NCBI GenBank assembly: GCA_000404785.1 | Contig: ASNI01000098.1 | Span: forward strand, 1-6,761 | Origin: Cloacimonetes bacterium SCGC AAA252-N17 | GTDB lineage: Bacteria > Cloacimonadota > Cloacimonadia > JGIOTU-2 | Length of the DNA stretch: 6,761 nt | Direction: 5' to 3' | In this document: positions 5,454 through 6,761 of the stretch, piece by piece | Layout of the letters: each line of letters begins with the position of its first letter | Position numbering within the stretch: position 1 is the stretch's first letter | The notes under the pieces: model-generated | What the model was told of the DNA's origin: nothing | The model's input: the letters and a program-made list of their open reading frames with translations, nothing else | The model's database searches: none | Made by a program: the position numbers and the translations under genes

Positions 5454-6761
5454 ATGAAAAAAATATTTATAATGACCGGCATATTAATCGCAATATTCAG
5501 CAATTCTTATGCTCAAGCAGATTTTAGTATCAATGGTTTTCTGAAAACGGATAACCGAATGCTCACAGATGATAATTCTTTTACATGGAATGAAAATCAA
5601 TTAGGACTCAAATTTGAAGGTTCGTATTCTAACAAGTATCATTTTTTCAGTGAAGTTCGTTTAAGAGGATTTGGCTTTTCTGAAATATATAGAACAGTGG
5701 ACCTGCAGAGCAAAGATAAAGTTTATAAATGGGAATTAGAATTTCGGGAAGCATATCTCGATCTATACCAGTTTGGTTTACAGGATTTGGATGTCAGGAT
5801 CGGGCGGCAGATAATTACCTGGGGGACTGCTGACAGATTGAATCCAACCAGCAATATCTGTCCTGAAGATTTAGAAGATGTTTTCAATTTTGGTGAACAA
5901 GCTGGTGTAAATTCTGTTTTGACAACTTATTACTGGAAAGATTTCACTTTTTCAGGAGTATATGTGCCTACCTTCACTCCGGCAGTTTTACCTTCAGGTG
6001 TTTATGCTTCCGCTTTAGCTGAACCGATGGAACTTCCTGCTGGAATGACGCTTCGTAAGTATTCGGATAGAATTATCCTACCGCAACAGAAATTAACGGA
6101 ATCGTCACAAGCAGGCTTTAAAGTCGACACCAATTTATTCGATTATGATTTATCTCTCAGTTATTATTATGGCAGAGACGATTTGCCTTTGCTTAACAAA
6201 GTAACTATTAGTCCCGTCGACACATTGGGTACTGTAAATGTGGCAGCAGAAATGATCTATCCAAAAATGCAGATTATCGGTGCCGATTTTGCCGGAAGCC
6301 TGTTTGATGTTGGAATTTGGGGAGAAGCTGCTCTAACGATTCCTGATGAAATCGAAATGCAAACTATAGTTGGGGATTCCATAACAAAATCAATTGCCTT
6401 GAAAAATGATCCGTATTGCAAATTCGTTATTGGTGGAGATTATACTTTCAAAAATGGAATATATCTGAATACTCAATTTCTTCACGGTTTTATTAATGAA
6501 AGAGGAAATGACAATCTGAATGATTATCTTACTTATCGCATTGAAAAAAAATTCTTTAATGATGAATTGAAAATTGTTCCAATTGGTGGAGCAGTTTCCG
6601 TAACCGATTGGGATGATTATAGAAATAATTATGGTTTAGTTATTAATCCTGAATTATCTTTTCTTCCGTACTATAATATTGAAATGATTTTAGAAGCATT
6701 TATTCTCGATGGAAAAGGAAACAATATGTTCAGTAGTTTGAAAGATAACGATGAAATGTAT
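5454..6761 (+). CDS. Outer-membrane beta-barrel (porin-like, DUF1302-type), partial at right edge
   Basis: The frame is open for 436 codons and runs off the window without a stop. GAAAGGAG (5437-5444), the strongest ribosome binding site of the window, precedes the ATG by 9 nt. Residues 1-20 form a signal peptide: MKK, a hydrophobic core, and a cleavage site after Ser-Tyr-Ala. The mature part alternates short strands rich in Tyr, Phe, Trp and Gly with polar turns, as expected for a beta-barrel. The region REAYLDLY (98-105) followed by DVRIGRQIITWGTADRLNPT (113-132) resembles the conserved N-terminal part of DUF1302 and related porin-like proteins. Such proteins often accompany RND/MMPL exporters or lipid-handling genes. 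Here the barrel follows the synthase and acyltransferase-like genes on the same strand, so a role in export or surface deposition of their product is inferred. Two cysteines (136, 322) are present. The barrel class is firm; the specific family is less so. Confidence 0.8.
   Translation, partial: MKKIFIMTGILIAIFSNSYAQADFSINGFLKTDNRMLTDDNSFTWNENQLGLKFEGSYSNKYHFFSEVRLRGFGFSEIYRTVDLQSKDKVYKWELEFREAYLDLYQFGLQDLDVRIGRQIITWGTADRLNPTSNICPEDLEDVFNFGEQAGVNSVLTTYYWKDFTFSGVYVPTFTPAVLPSGVYASALAEPMELPAGMTLRKYSDRIILPQQKLTESSQAGFKVDTNLFDYDLSLSYYYGRDDLPLLNKVTISPVDTLGTVNVAAEMIYPKMQIIGADFAGSLFDVGIWGEAALTIPDEIEMQTIVGDSITKSIALKNDPYCKFVIGGDYTFKNGIYLNTQFLHGFINERGNDNLNDYLTYRIEKKFFNDELKIVPIGGAVSVTDWDDYRNNYGLVINPELSFLPYYNIEMILEAFILDGKGNNMFSSLKDNDEMY

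Overview
The window is AT-rich DNA from a Gram-negative bacterium. The envelope type follows from the right-hand gene, which encodes a secreted outer-membrane beta-barrel. Low G+C, lysine- and isoleucine-rich proteins, AGGAG-type ribosome binding sites and the gene families fit an anaerobic or environmental lineage of the Cloacimonadota / Bacteroidota / Marinimicrobia type. That placement is inference from general resemblance, with no marker gene to fix it.

Layout. (1) Positions 1-113, minus strand: the first 37 codons of a probable insertion-sequence transposase, cut by the window edge. (2) Positions 114-271: a divergent spacer with regularly placed TAATTA palindromes; the insertion sequence probably ends here, but its terminus is not visible. 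(3) Positions 272-2287, plus strand: a tight three-gene operon of a PTS EIIA (PtsN/fructose-type) domain protein, a CPA2-type cation:proton antiporter made only of the membrane domain, and a small PII-like protein. Junctions are 0 and 18 nt. (4) Positions 2288-2643: a 356-nt non-coding gap with a candidate promoter and palindrome just ahead of the next gene. (5) Positions 2644-6761, plus strand: a second gene cluster of a TetR-type repressor (TTG start), a stand-alone beta-ketoacyl-ACP synthase III (FabH-type, complete Cys-His-Asn triad), a roughly 373-residue GNAT-related protein of a conserved but functionally obscure family, and a signal-peptide-bearing outer-membrane porin-like protein that runs off the right edge.

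How the genes may work together. In the first operon, a phosphorylatable EIIA protein and a PII-like protein flank an antiporter that lacks the cytoplasmic RCK domains of KefB/KefC. The simplest reading is a cation antiporter gated by separate soluble sensors. In the second cluster, a C-C bond-forming acyl condensing enzyme, an acyltransferase-like protein and an outer-membrane barrel under a TetR regulator suggest a small pathway that makes and exports or inserts an acyl/lipid product. No acyl carrier protein, fabD or fabG gene lies beside the synthase, so it does not look like the housekeeping fatty-acid locus. This second cluster is the best candidate for an undescribed system here, and the part beyond the right edge is needed to judge it.
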